Shown here in pieces: positions 6,352 through 14,838 of a stretch of 25,575 bases of DNA. Each line of letters opens with the position of its first letter. The first letter of the stretch is position 1. The notes beneath the pieces were generated by a model. The model made no database searches. It saw nothing but the letters and a program-made list of their open reading frames with translations, and was not told the origin of the DNA. The position numbers and the translations under genes were made by a program. The stretch is taken from contig CABRXX010000034.1 in the NCBI GenBank assembly GCA_902475025.1, positions 1 through 25,575 on the forward strand. Direction: 5' to 3'. This stretch comes from Merdiplasma sp905207905. GTDB taxonomy: Bacteria; Bacillota; Clostridia; Lachnospirales; Lachnospiraceae.

Positions 6352-6768
6352 CTATTCCAGGCACTGTTCCTTTTCATATACCTGATCCAGCACAGCTGCC
6401 ACCTTACAGACGGTAAGATAACAGCGTTCCTCCTTTGTATAAAACTGAGGCTTCAAGCGATGGCAATCCTCTGATCCAAACTCCTGCTGCACATTTTCCA
6501 CAAACTCTTTTGTCATTTTCATAAGCTTGGGGCTGGTATGGCCCCCAACGCCCTCCACAAATTTGCAGCTGAGGGCCGCGCATCCCCCGGTAACGGCTCC
6601 GCAGACGCTTCCGCATCCCATTCCCCCGCCAAATCCGGCCATTACTTTCACGGTTTCCGGTGGAAGCTGGATTCCCCAGGCCTCCACTGCCGCACTGAAT
6701 ACCGCCTCTGCACAATTGTAGTTCGTCTCTTTATAGTATTTTTCCAGATAATCTACGGCCTTTCCCAT
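6352..6768 (-). CDS. C_GCAxxG_C_C family protein
   Basis: This 138-residue protein fits the C_GCAxxG_C_C family, named for its conserved cysteines. Visible are NCAEAV (C19), the glycine-rich GGGMGCGSVCGAVTGGC (C52, C56, C63), C68, and later cysteines near DC and ERCYLTVC. The family is thought to be redox-active and is common in anaerobes, but its reaction is not established. The start at 6768 has a perfect AGGAGG 8 bases upstream, so the open stretch further upstream is not translated. It has no signal peptide. It runs in the same direction as the MATE gene upstream but is separated from it by about 190 bases. Confidence 0.88.
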   Translation of the reverse strand: MGKAVDYLEKYYKETNYNCAEAVFSAAVEAWGIQLPPETVKVMAGFGGGMGCGSVCGAVTGGCAALSCKFVEGVGGHTSPKLMKMTKEFVENVQQEFGSEDCHRLKPQFYTKEERCYLTVCKVAAVLDQVYEKEQCLE

Positions 6769-6955
6769 ACTCGTTTCCTCCTTTGTATCATAAACCTTCT
6801 TTATCTGCAATATCATCCAGGAAACTCCTGGCAAGATCTTGCCTTTCATTTTCTCAGCTGCCTCAAAGCTGCAGCAGAACTCATCCTATACCCAAAGCAA
6901 CTCCCTGCTTTCTGGTTTGCTTCTCTATCACCCTTTGCTTCATACCTGCGTTCCC

Positions 6956-8350
6956 TTAATGCCTCTCCTGACTATGAGTTCGAAACACCCTTCTTCGAAT
7001 GGTAAAATATGTGATCAGCATCCCTGCACCGGTAATAATCCAAGTAATAGGGTATACGATCATCAGAACACGAAAATCTTTGATCTTCTGGCAAATCGTA
7101 AATACCCACAAAAGCCGGACAACGCAGGTGCCGAATACGGTAATAAGAGCTGGGGTCAAAGAATATCCAATTCCCCGAAGAGCCGCTCCTCCGATCTCAT
7201 AGGTAGATACAATCACATTCATAGAGAGAATAATCACCATTCTGATGGCTGCATAATGAGCCACCTGCGGATCCTTTGTAAACAGAGAAATAAAAAAGCT
7301 GCGGCCAAGCACAAACGTCAGGCTCATGGCTCCGGCAGTCAGCATACTCACCGTAATACACAGCCGAAATACCTTTTTGCATCGGTCAAGCTGATTGGCG
7401 CCAAAATTCTGGCTGGTAAAGGTAACTGTTGCCTGATTAAAAGCGCTCACTACAAAATAAGTAAAATATTCAAAGTTCAGCCCAACCGCGGAGCCTGCCA
7501 CCGCGGCAGAGCCAAAACCGTTAAGTACGCTCTGAACGCACACATTGGAAAAAGAAAACACCGTACTCTGCAGCCCCGCAGGAACTCCAATTTTCAGAAG
7601 CTTTTTCAACTCGCTCCCAGAAACTGCCAGTTTTCTCACCTGGAGACGAATAGGATCTTCCTCATGGGTGAGAAAATGCCACACCATACCGGCACTGATC
7701 ATATTGGAGATAACCGTGGCAATCCCGACTCCTGCCACTCCCATGTGAAAAACAATCACCAGAAACATATTCAGTCCCGCATTGACAACACCTGATAGCA
7801 CCAGGCAGTACAGCGGACGTCTCGTATCCCCTATACTTCTAAGGATGGCTGACCCAAAATTGTAAATCATGATAAAGGGCATTCCCATAAAATAAATTCG
7901 CAGATACAGCACTGCATGATCGATCACATCCTCAGGTGTATTGATCAGAAGCAATATCGGTTTTGTCACCAACAGCCCCAAAAATAACAGAAGCACGCCG
8001 CTTACCAAAGCCACCACCATGGAAGTATGTACCGTAGAACGTATCTTTTCTTTTTCTCCCTGGCCGATGTATCCGGCTATGACTACATTGGTTCCCACCG
8101 AAATCCCCACAAATAAATTTAATAGCAGATTGATCACCGGCCCATTGCAGCCCACCGCAGCCTGCTCCTGGCTGCTGGCAAACCTTCCTACCACAGCCAC
8201 ATCCACGGAATTAAACAGCTGCTGCAAAATGCTGCTCATCGCCAGGGGCAGAGCAAACAGCAGAATCTTATCCAGCAAACTGCCATTTAGCATATCAATC
8301 TTATTTTTTTCCTTTCTCTCCCTCTTTGTTACCGCCTGTTTCTCTTTCAC
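6956..8350 (-). CDS. MATE family multidrug/cation antiporter
   Basis: A polytopic membrane protein of about 464 residues in the MATE fold: two six-helix halves, starting LLDKILLFALPLAMSSILQQLFNSVDVAVVGRF, with the usual VDVAVVG and the paired QLFNSVD and FNQATVTF segments. These pumps export cationic drugs or metabolites in exchange for Na+ or H+. The best start is GTG at 8350, just after GAGGAGAGAGGAAG. The ATG at 8383 has no ribosome binding site, and an ATG near the first helix is a further alternative. The N-terminal 25 residues are very basic. The substrate is unknown. Confidence 0.92.
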   Translation of the reverse strand: MKEKQAVTKRERKEKNKIDMLNGSLLDKILLFALPLAMSSILQQLFNSVDVAVVGRFASSQEQAAVGCNGPVINLLLNLFVGISVGTNVVIAGYIGQGEKEKIRSTVHTSMVVALVSGVLLLFLGLLVTKPILLLINTPEDVIDHAVLYLRIYFMGMPFIMIYNFGSAILRSIGDTRRPLYCLVLSGVVNAGLNMFLVIVFHMGVAGVGIATVISNMISAGMVWHFLTHEEDPIRLQVRKLAVSGSELKKLLKIGVPAGLQSTVFSFSNVCVQSVLNGFGSAAVAGSAVGLNFEYFTYFVVSAFNQATVTFTSQNFGANQLDRCKKVFRLCITVSMLTAGAMSLTFVLGRSFFISLFTKDPQVAHYAAIRMVIILSMNVIVSTYEIGGAALRGIGYSLTPALITVFGTCVVRLLWVFTICQKIKDFRVLMIVYPITWIITGAGMLITYFTIRRRVFRTHSQERH

Positions 8351-8383
8351 TGCTTTTCTTCCTCTCTCCTCTGTAAATCTCAT

Positions 8384-8685
8384 AATTCATCAGTCTGATT
8401 CTATCACACTCTTTTCCGAAAAACTATTGATTTTTTTAGAAAAGTCCGATAGAGTAGTTGGGGAGTTGCTGAACATAGAGTGCACAGTAGCTTCAAGGAA
8501 ACAGGTGCTCTTCGGGAAGAATCGTTTTCACAAGGCTTTTACCGTCTGTCCCTTTCTTTCCCCTTTTATTCATCTCAATGCGCACCCAAGATCCTATAAA
8601 TATATTTTTATTCTCCGGCGTATAGATTCCATAGCAGCAGCCTCTGCATCTTTATGCCGGCTGAAACAGCAGAAAGGAAATCAAC
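8384..8685 (+). promoter_or_regulatory. Leader of the DUF4430/ECF pair, possibly a truncated cobalamin riboswitch
   Basis: No gene is seen in these 300 bases. ACAGGTGCTCTTCGGGAAGA (8501-8520) resembles the first strand and P2 hairpin of cobalamin riboswitches, which begin around AGGTGC followed by a short hairpin and GGGAA. The conserved core and the B12-box (GCCACTG and AGCCAGGAGACCTGCC) are absent. Either this is a remnant or the match is chance. Confidence 0.25.
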
Positions 8686-9093
8686 ATGAAAAAAGAACAA
8701 AAAAACACGCGAAAAATCATTCTCTCTCTAATTGTCCTGGCAGCTGTCATTGCTCTGCTTCTGTGTGTATACCATTTCACCAAGGGTAAAACTGCCCAGG
8801 GCGCAAAGACCATCACTTTGGAAGTTGTCCACAAAGACCAGTCTTCAAAATCCTTTGAAATTCACACCGACCGGGAATATCTTGGCGAGGCTCTCACGGA
8901 TGAAAAACTGGTGGAAGGCGAAACCGGCCCTTACGGTATGTTTATTACTACTGTTGACCAGGAAACTGCGGATGATACCAACCAAGAATGGTGGTGCATT
9001 ACCAAAAACGGCGGCCAGGTAAATACTTCCGCCGACCAGACGCCCATTGCCGATGGGGAAAAATATGAGCTGACTTTGACTGTCGGCTACTAA
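8686..9093 (+). CDS. DUF4430 (transcobalamin-like domain) membrane-anchored protein
   Basis: This 135-residue protein has one N-terminal membrane helix (residues 11-29) and no lipobox. The extracytoplasmic domain has the DUF4430 signature: a long loop with GPYGMFI, then QEWWCITKNG, and a C-terminal GEKYELTLTVGY. DUF4430 is related to the C-terminal domain of transcobalamin/intrinsic factor and is often found beside vitamin transport genes. It is probably a substrate-binding or docking partner for the ECF S component 48 bases downstream. AAAGGA serves as the ribosome binding site. The ligand is not shown by the sequence; cobalamin is the natural guess. Confidence 0.85.
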   Translation: MKKEQKNTRKIILSLIVLAAVIALLLCVYHFTKGKTAQGAKTITLEVVHKDQSSKSFEIHTDREYLGEALTDEKLVEGETGPYGMFITTVDQETADDTNQEWWCITKNGGQVNTSADQTPIADGEKYELTLTVGY

Positions 9094-9141
9094 CCCTGCA
9101 GGATTCTTTCATTTTATCCGAATGCTCTGAGGAATAAAACC

Positions 9142-9681
9142 ATGAAATCATCTGAAAACGCAAAAAAAATAACCCGACTGGTTACTATGGGGCTGCTCAG
9201 CGCAATTCTGGTATTGGGACAGCTGGGGATGGCTTTTCTTCCTAACATCGAACCGGTTACTTTTCTGATCATTGCCTATACTCTGGTTTATGGAAAACAG
9301 GTCTTTTCTATCATATATGCCTTTGTACTGGTGGAAGGACTGATTTTTGGTTTCGGTATCTGGTGGTTCAGTTATCTGTACATCTGGAGCATTTTGGCAG
9401 TGCTGGTGCTTCTGTTTCAAAAAAACATCTCCACAGTAATCTGGGCTGTGATTGCCGGAGCCTTCGGACTTCTCTTCGGGGCCTTATGCTCCATTCCTTA
9501 TCTGATCACAGGAGGCCCCGGCGCAGCCTTTGCCTACTGGGTTGCTGGGATTCCCTATGATATCCTCCATTGTGCCGGAAACTTTGTTCTCACCCTGGTA
9601 CTCTTCCGCCCTGTACTTGGGGTTCTGAAAAAACTAAATGCCTGGCAGAAGAGCAGCCTGCTGGCCCGGACATCTCCATAA
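9142..9681 (+). CDS. ECF transporter S component
   Basis: This integral membrane protein of 179 residues has about six helices: residues 11-31 and 38-55, a GLIFGFGIWWFSYLYIW segment, and three more. S components bind the vitamin and hand it to a shared EcfA/EcfA'/EcfT energy module, which is not encoded here, so this is a group II system using an energiser made elsewhere. The segment PNIEPVTFLIIAYTLVYGK is typical of the S components that sit beside DUF4430 genes. It is probably co-transcribed with the DUF4430 gene just upstream. Cobalamin or a related cofactor is possible but not proven. Confidence 0.85.
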   Translation: MKSSENAKKITRLVTMGLLSAILVLGQLGMAFLPNIEPVTFLIIAYTLVYGKQVFSIIYAFVLVEGLIFGFGIWWFSYLYIWSILAVLVLLFQKNISTVIWAVIAGAFGLLFGALCSIPYLITGGPGAAFAYWVAGIPYDILHCAGNFVLTLVLFRPVLGVLKKLNAWQKSSLLARTSP

Positions 9682-9689
9682 AAGTAGAA

Positions 9690-9848
9690 AGAAGTCTTCC
9701 TGTACAGTTTGCCACCTACGGCGTGTTGCCCTATAGACACGAATGCTGGGGTGCCAAAAGCTCTGATGGAAAAACTCAGCGGTCAAATCGCACAAAAAAG
9801 CTGCACTCTGACAGAGAACGCTCGTTCATAGGGCTTTTGACACCCTAA
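9690..9848. other. Structured intergenic element with a possible pseudoknot
   Basis: CGTGT and ACACG form a hairpin whose loop contains GCCCTATA; this loop is complementary to ATAGGGC near 9827-9834. GGGTGCCAAAAG (starting near 9755) pairs with CTTTTGACACCC (9834-9845) with one mismatch. Small palindromes, CTCTGACAGAG and GAACGCTCGTTC, lie between. It sits between the ECF S gene and the MerR promoter, where no coding ORF is convincing. It may be a structured RNA or a small repeat element on either strand. Confidence 0.4.
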
Positions 9849-9889
9849 GCTTCATCAGCGACAATTTCCTAATAAAATAGAAAAATCTC

Positions 9890-9920
9890 TTGACTCTCAC
9901 CCAACGTGATATTGTATGCT
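9890..9920 (+). promoter_or_regulatory. MerR-type promoter with 19-bp spacer and dyad
   Basis: TTGACT (9890-9895) and TATGCT (9915-9920) are 19 bases apart, the long spacer that MerR-family activators untwist. The spacer contains the dyad TCACCCAACGTGA (9897-9909). This predicts autoregulation of the gene directly downstream. Confidence 0.6.
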
Positions 9921-9972
9921 CTTTTTACAGAAGCAAACTTCACACAGTGAGCCAGAAATGGAGGAGATATCT

Positions 9973-10872
9973 ATGCACAAAACAGTTTCTGATCTTTATA
10001 CTGTAGGACAGATCACCAAACTCACCGGTATAAGCTCCCGTGCCTTGCAGTATTACGATGAAATCGGACTGTTAAAACCCAGGATGCGCACAGAATCCGG
10101 TTATCGTCTCTATGACAAAAGCAGTCTGGAATTGCTGCAGCAGATCTTATTTTTCAAAGAACTAGGGTTTTCTCTGAAGCAAATCCGGGATTTGACGAAA
10201 CAGCCGGACTTTGACCGTATCAGCGCCTACCGGAACCAGAAAAATCTGCTGCTGCTAAAACGCAACCGGATCGACCGGCTCATTGAGCTTCTGAATCGTT
10301 TAGAGAAAGGAGAATCTTGTATGAGCTTTAAAGAATTTGATCTGTCCGAATATCTGGAAGCGCTGGAACAGTTCAAAACCAGAGATACCAACGCCATCGA
10401 AAAGTATTTCGGAGGTCAGGAGCATTTTGAACTGCTTCTTAAAAAGATCCGGGAAGATGAGGACGAAGTGGCGAGACTGGCTATCCAGGAATACGGGAGT
10501 ATCGAAAAATACACGGAGGCCATGAAGCATAACCTGGAACATTTTTCAGAAATTATGGAAGAAACCCTTACAGAAGACGCGGTAGAGATCGGTCATCAAA
10601 CGGATGCGCTCTTTGCTCAGCTTACCGCAGATCTGTCCAGAGAAATTTCTTCTACCCAAAACCGGGAGATCATGATTGAGCTGGCCGCTCTGTTTCAAAA
10701 AAATGCTGCCTCCGTCTCCCTCGACCTGCCCTACTGGAAGGTAATGGCAGACACCTATTCCAATGACTATGTAAAAGATCAGACGGATCTAAGGTATGGA
10801 AAAGGAGCCGCAGACTATATCCGCGCAGCCTTTTTATATTTTGGCGAGCAAGGTGATCTTTCCCTGGAATAA
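9973..10872 (+). CDS. MerR family transcriptional regulator with TipAS-like effector domain
   Basis: This 299-residue protein has an N-terminal MerR winged helix (residues 8-75: YTVGQITKLTGISSRALQYYDEIGLL, then GYRLYD), a long dimerisation helix (80-115) and a C-terminal helical domain of about 180 residues. That last part (around EEYGSIEKY-like and later LAALFQKN and KGAADYIRAAF segments) resembles the TipAS antibiotic-recognition domain. Such proteins bind a small molecule and activate transcription from long-spacer promoters. The start at 9973 has GGAGGAGA 7 bases upstream; the frame is open to 9916, but that overlaps the -10 element. No drug-export gene follows in the same operon. Confidence 0.9.
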   Translation: MHKTVSDLYTVGQITKLTGISSRALQYYDEIGLLKPRMRTESGYRLYDKSSLELLQQILFFKELGFSLKQIRDLTKQPDFDRISAYRNQKNLLLLKRNRIDRLIELLNRLEKGESCMSFKEFDLSEYLEALEQFKTRDTNAIEKYFGGQEHFELLLKKIREDEDEVARLAIQEYGSIEKYTEAMKHNLEHFSEIMEETLTEDAVEIGHQTDALFAQLTADLSREISSTQNREIMIELAALFQKNAASVSLDLPYWKVMADTYSNDYVKDQTDLRYGKGAADYIRAAFLYFGEQGDLSLE

Positions 10873-10951
10873 AAGCGCAGCTTCATGCATGAAAAAATAC
10901 TGCTGTCCTGATCAGCTGGCTCATTCTTAAACCAGATCCCGCCTCACCATG

Positions 10952-11002
10952 AAAGCAGACAGTCCCCCATCCGTTTTAAAGTTGGGACAGACTGTCTGCT
11001 TT
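10952..11002. terminator. Bidirectional terminator between merR and the DUF1835 gene
   Basis: AAAGCAGACAGTC (10952-10964) pairs perfectly with GACTGTCTGCTTT (10990-11002), a 13-bp stem. It lies between two convergent genes and ends in T-rich tails on both strands. Confidence 0.75.
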
Positions 11003-11050
11003 ACTGCTTGTTCTCCATTTATCGTTTTAACACCATCCAAAAATAGCCTC

Positions 11051-11941
11051 TTATGCCAGTGCGATCATCCGCTCATACTTTCTGTCGGAATCCTTGACCA
11101 CTTTCAGTTTTCCCTGGGCAATGAAATCCTCTATCCTCTTTGCGTACCACCAGTCCCCCACTCCGATCTGTGAATGTCCCAGAATCCTTCCAATAATCCT
11201 GGCCTGCTTTTCCGGCTTTTGCCCTATCTCTCTCCAGATCAGAAAATCATAAAAGTCCTCCAAAACTCCCATCACTCTGCCGTTTACCACAGCCCGCAGG
11301 GGACTGTTATCCTGCTGAAGTTCTCTCCAGCGCAGCGTATAAAGGCGCTGCTCCTCCCTGGAGAGAGGCTTTGCATCCTGCAAAAATCCGGCAAACTCTT
11401 CTGCCGCAACCTCCCCCCAGCTTTGATAGGAAGTAATGGTATTCAAACCGCAGCGATATTCCGGAAGCCTGACCGCCTCCACCAGATTGGGATACTGACT
11501 CAGAATGCTGCACAGATGATAAAAACCGCAGATGGAGTAGGGAGCCTGACTGTACCAGATCCGTATTTTCTCCCCCTGGCCCAGAAACTGCCTAAGGCGC
11601 TGCAGCTCTTCTCCATACTGGTTCAGAAGTTTTGACAGTTCTTCCGCTTCTTCCTCCGCTCCCCACTGTTCTTGAAAATACAGAGAATATAAAAGGCTGC
11701 TTCGATAGTGCGAATCCGGTTCCTGCAAGATATCTCCCATATCCAGATGAAATCCCAGACACACCACTTCCTCTGCCGTCCCTTCCACCCATCCGGAAAA
11801 CTTTTCCCTTCTCTCTGGTGCCTTCTTCTTTCCTGCTATCCACACGGAAGTGGGACCATCTGATTTTGAGCAAATCACTACTTTACTCTTGGCGGCTTTC
11901 ATAGAAGCTGCTTCGCTCTCTCCAAACAATACTTCGACCAT
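11051..11941 (-). CDS. DUF1835 domain-containing protein
   Basis: This 296-residue soluble protein begins MVEVLFGESEAASMKAAK, the typical start of the DUF1835 family, and carries IRIWYSQAPYSICGFYHLC in the middle, typical of the same family. The C-terminal part (after about residue 200) resembles the companion DUF3658. The function is not established. GAGGAGAAGAGG precedes the start. It is convergent with merR, and no operon partner is obvious. Confidence 0.8.
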   Translation of the reverse strand: MVEVLFGESEAASMKAAKSKVVICSKSDGPTSVWIAGKKKAPERREKFSGWVEGTAEEVVCLGFHLDMGDILQEPDSHYRSSLLYSLYFQEQWGAEEEAEELSKLLNQYGEELQRLRQFLGQGEKIRIWYSQAPYSICGFYHLCSILSQYPNLVEAVRLPEYRCGLNTITSYQSWGEVAAEEFAGFLQDAKPLSREEQRLYTLRWRELQQDNSPLRAVVNGRVMGVLEDFYDFLIWREIGQKPEKQARIIGRILGHSQIGVGDWWYAKRIEDFIAQGKLKVVKDSDRKYERMIALA

Positions 11942-12124
11942 TTCCTCTTCTCCTCTTCTTTCTCTGCGCTCTATCAGTCCTGCGTCCCTGTCATCCGCGC
12001 CGCTGCCGCTTTTTTATCCTGCCAAGGCCTATACTTCTGCAATTTTCATCCTGTTCAAAGATTATCCCGCAATGCCGCCATTTTTTCATCCCAGCAAGGT
12101 GTATCTTCGATGAAGCTGCTTTTC

Positions 12125-12793
12125 TTAATCCTGTTCAAAGGAAAGAATCTCTCCGGTGGTCGCATCCACGGTATACTCATACTCCCTGAAATCCTGACGA
12201 AATTCCAGTTCGTACTTCGCATATCCCCATTCTCTGTCAAAGCTCAGGGACTGGAAGGTAACCTCCTCCTCAGTCAGCCCAACATCCGCAAGTGCGGTCT
12301 CTTTTGCCTTCGCAATACCGATCAGCGCCTCTTCCGAAGTCTGCCCTGGAGCTTTCTCAGAAGCGCCCTTTGCCCCTTCATTGCTCAAGGAAACTTCTGT
12401 CTGTTGTTCTTCTTTCTGCTCCGGCTGGATCGCTTCGGCATTTTCTCCTGCGAGAGTCTGTTCCACCCGGGCGCCGCCTGCATCCTTTCCCTCTACACTC
12501 CACTGCAGGATCTGTCCCGTCTCCTGACGGATGGTATAATCATACTCCAACTGATCCAGATAAAACTCTACCTCATAGACGGAATCTCCATCTTCAAAAT
12601 CTGCTTTTGTCCTCAATCTTTCAGCCTCATTCTTTAAAGCTCCGGCATCTGTGAGTGCAAGCTGCTCTGCGTCTTGTTCTGTCAAAAAAGATCCGGCAGC
12701 CTCTGTGCCGTAGGCTGCTGCGGCTGTAAAAGATGCGGTAAGCACCAGCGCCAGCCCGGCTGCAGCGATCGTCCTGTCAATTTTCAGTCTCAT
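12125..12793 (-). CDS. Secreted or anchored protein with two PepSY domains
   Basis: This 222-residue protein has an N-terminal signal peptide (basic start, hydrophobic 8-27, with cleavage likely after an alanine near 25-33). Two PepSY repeats follow, about 35-105 (ending YDYTIRQETGQILQWS) and 147-222 (ending YEYTVDATTGEILSFEQD). They are joined by a low-complexity Q/E/A-rich linker. PepSY domains are thought to act outside the membrane as inhibitors or sensors, and they often accompany two-component systems. Here the gene lies directly after the terminator of such an operon. GGAGG precedes the start. TTTACAG and CTGTAAA, inverted about 20 bases apart, lie in its upstream region. Confidence 0.88.
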   Translation of the reverse strand: MRLKIDRTIAAAGLALVLTASFTAAAAYGTEAAGSFLTEQDAEQLALTDAGALKNEAERLRTKADFEDGDSVYEVEFYLDQLEYDYTIRQETGQILQWSVEGKDAGGARVEQTLAGENAEAIQPEQKEEQQTEVSLSNEGAKGASEKAPGQTSEEALIGIAKAKETALADVGLTEEEVTFQSLSFDREWGYAKYELEFRQDFREYEYTVDATTGEILSFEQD

Positions 12794-12887
12794 ATTTCTG
12801 CCTCCTTCTTTTTACTATTTACAGTCAGAACTTTTTCCATTCTTCTGTAAATTGATTCATTCTAACACGTAAATTTTGAAAAAACAA

Positions 12888-12916
12888 GGGGCTGCCTTTT
12901 CTTTTTTAGCAGCCCC
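12888..12916 (-). terminator. Terminator of the ABC/two-component operon
   Basis: On the minus strand GGGGCTGC (12909-12916) pairs with GCAGCCCC (12888-12895) and is followed by TTGTTTTTTC. It lies 34 bases after the histidine kinase stop codon. Confidence 0.85.
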
Positions 12917-12949
12917 AAGCCTTCTTTCCTCCCATTTTAAATAAAAATA

Positions 12950-13891
12950 TTACCGGTAAAATTTAATAAGAAATTCCGTTCCCTGTCCTACCTGACTGGA
13001 AACATCTATGGTGCCATTTTGAAAAAGTATAATCTTCTTCGCCATGGCCAGCCCAATTCCCACACTCTCGGGCGAAGAATTTGCCCCCTTATAAAACCGG
13101 TCAAAAATATGAGACAGCTGGTCTCTGGGAATCCCTTCCCCATTGTCTCTGACACGAAAATTGGTGGAAAAATTATTCTGACTTACCTCTACGCAGACCG
13201 TTCCCCCGCTGGCTGTATGTTCCACACAGTTTTTCACAACATTAGACAATGCCTCTGCCGTCCAATGAGGATCACAGCCTAACTCCAAACCTTCCTCCGA
13301 CTCAATTCTCAGCTCGACCCCCTTCCGTTCCGCCGCCAGCTCCAGCGGCTGGCAGGCATTCTCTGCCAGTATTCCTGCATTCATCCTTCGCTTTTTCAAC
13401 TTCAGCATATTGGCATCCAGCTGGGAAAGGGTCAGCAGATTGCGGATCAGCCAGTTCATTCGGTTTACCAGTATACCAATGCGCTCTGTAAATTCCAGCC
13501 GTTTCTCCTCCGAAAGGTTCGGTGTTTTTAAAAGATCCGTCATAATGGTGACGGCTGTAAGAGGCGTTTTAATCTGATGGGAAATATCAGAAAGCATAAC
13601 AGCCAGATACTCCTTGTCCCGGACTGCCCCATCCGACTGTTCCTTCATCTGCACCATCAGTTTATACAGCTCATTCTGCAAAATCCCCATCTGGCCTTCT
13701 TTGCATCTGGCAAGTGCGGGAAGCTGGACCTGATCCTGCAGACTCATAAAATAATTGATAAGTTCATCCAGTTCCCGGCTTCTCCGACGTCTCTGCCAGA
13801 GCAGCGCTCCCAAAAAGAGCCAACTCACTGCCAGGAGCGCCGCAAGGATCCACAGCCAGGCCGACGCAAAAGCGGTATCCATTCTCTCCAT
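12950..13891 (-). CDS. Sensor histidine kinase
   Basis: A 313-residue kinase. One membrane segment (about 10-32) is followed by a basic stretch and a short helical linker. The H-box SDISHQIKTPLTA carries the phosphoacceptor H105. The ATPase domain shows the N-box NVVKN (217-221), DNGEGI (249-254), FDRFY and GIGLAMAKKI. The lack of an extracellular sensor domain suggests that it senses through the membrane or through the ABC transporter encoded just upstream. The start at 13891 or at the next ATG (13882) are both possible; GAGGAAGAGGGGG serves either. The gene follows the response regulator after 68 bases that carry a duplication of the end of that gene. Confidence 0.93.
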   Translation of the reverse strand: MERMDTAFASAWLWILAALLAVSWLFLGALLWQRRRRSRELDELINYFMSLQDQVQLPALARCKEGQMGILQNELYKLMVQMKEQSDGAVRDKEYLAVMLSDISHQIKTPLTAVTIMTDLLKTPNLSEEKRLEFTERIGILVNRMNWLIRNLLTLSQLDANMLKLKKRRMNAGILAENACQPLELAAERKGVELRIESEEGLELGCDPHWTAEALSNVVKNCVEHTASGGTVCVEVSQNNFSTNFRVRDNGEGIPRDQLSHIFDRFYKGANSSPESVGIGLAMAKKIILFQNGTIDVSSQVGQGTEFLIKFYR

Positions 13892-13902
13892 CCCCCTCTT
13901 CC

Positions 13903-13994
13903 TCTCACAGACTTCGCTTATTCCTCCGAGCGGCAGCCCCTGCTTCTCACAGACTTCCTTTACGCCTCCAAGCGGTAACCAATTCCTCTCACAG
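13903..13994. repeat. 42-bp imperfect tandem repeat at the response regulator/kinase junction
   Basis: TCTCACAG recurs at 13903, 13945 and 13987, exactly 42 bases apart, with similar sequence after each copy. The last copy belongs to the end of the response regulator gene. Read on the minus strand, the middle copy is a diverged duplicate of the last codons (VRGIGYRLEA becomes VRSRGCRSEE, each followed by a stop). The first copy leads into the kinase ribosome binding site. Confidence 0.7.
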
Positions 13995-14646
13995 TTCTGA
14001 TCAGATTCCCTTCCGGGCTGTCACCGATCTTTTTCCGCAGCCGTTTTACATACACGCTGAGGGTATTATCATTGACAAATTCTCCCGCCTCATCCCAGAT
14101 TTGTTCCAAAATCTGCTTTCTTGACAGCGTCTGTCCCCGGTGATTTAACAGAATCAGCAAGAGCTTATACTCCATTGCAGTCAGGATCACTTCCACCTGA
14201 CCGCAGTATATGCGCCCTGTCTTAAGGTTGATCTGCATCCTTCCCACTTCTGCTGTCTGGGAGAAACAGGCCCCCTCTTGACCGCCTGAGGTTCTTCTCA
14301 GAATGGCTTTCATCCTAGCCAGCAACTCACGAATGCGAAAGGGCTTGGAAATATAATCATCCGCTCCCTGCTCCAGAGCCATCACCGTACTCACCTCATC
14401 ATCGCAGGCAGTCAGGAACAGTACCGGAGCCTGACTCTGCCTTCGCACCTCCCGGCAGATCTGGCATCCGTCTCCGTCAGGAAGCATCAGGTCTAGAAGA
14501 TAAAAATCCACCTGGCGCCCAGTATCGATCCATATCATGGCTTCCTGCCTGCTCCTGGCTGTCAGCACCTCATACCCTTCCTGCTCCAGGGCAAACTTCA
14601 ATCCTTCCAAAATGATCTCATCATCCTCCACCACCAGAACAGTCAT
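13960..14646 (-). CDS. OmpR family response regulator
   Basis: This regulator of about 228 residues has a receiver domain with the acidic pair at 8-9, phosphoacceptor D52 in LLDLMLPDGDG, T79 and K101 in ISKPFR. A winged-helix DNA-binding domain follows (about 130-228), with LTAMEYKLLLILLNHRGQTLSR and the terminal RTVRGIGYRLEA. It is the partner of the kinase encoded downstream and probably controls the ABC genes upstream, since a matching dyad lies at 18574-18589. The start at the ATG 14646 is preceded by GAGGT; a GTG one codon earlier is also possible. Confidence 0.95.
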   Translation of the reverse strand: MTVLVVEDDEIILEGLKFALEQEGYEVLTARSRQEAMIWIDTGRQVDFYLLDLMLPDGDGCQICREVRRQSQAPVLFLTACDDEVSTVMALEQGADDYISKPFRIRELLARMKAILRRTSGGQEGACFSQTAEVGRMQINLKTGRIYCGQVEVILTAMEYKLLLILLNHRGQTLSRKQILEQIWDEAGEFVNDNTLSVYVKRLRKKIGDSPEGNLIRTVRGIGYRLEA

Positions 14647-14662
14647 CACACACCTCGCATTT

Positions 14663-14824
14663 TCAAAATCTCATGTACTTGCATTCAAAATATACCGCAC
14701 CTGCACAGATCGCTGCGTCAAAAACCTCCGGCATCAAAAAGACCCCCACGCAATGAATCCCTGCATCCAAAAGGCGGGAAATCAGCATATCCTTCAACCT
14801 GACAAAAAACCTGTTTGATTTCAT
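14663..14824 (-). CDS. Possible small protein of 53 residues
   Basis: An ORF fills most of the gap between the permease and the response regulator. It starts MKSNRFFVRLKDMLISRLLD, has four cysteines and ends CKYMRF. GGTACAGGAA lies directly before the ATG, which is too close for a good ribosome binding site. It could be read from a TATAAT-bearing promoter just upstream. It is unrecognised and may be spurious. Confidence 0.2.
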   Translation of the reverse strand: MKSNRFFVRLKDMLISRLLDAGIHCVGVFLMPEVFDAAICAGAVYFECKYMRF

Positions 14825-14838
14825 TTCCTGTACCAATA

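Noticed and set aside
6839..7795. 318-codon plus-strand ORF
   Set aside because: It is antisense to the MATE gene, which has clear family motifs.
389..9848. Shared 14-mer TTTTGACACCCTAA at 389-402 and 9835-9848
   Set aside because: The flanking structures do not align, and one 14-base coincidence is expected in 25 kb.
12047..12139. Repeated TCCTGTTCAAAG near the PepSY gene end
   Set aside because: It is only 12 bases and encodes the FEQD end of the PepSY protein; too short to call a duplication.
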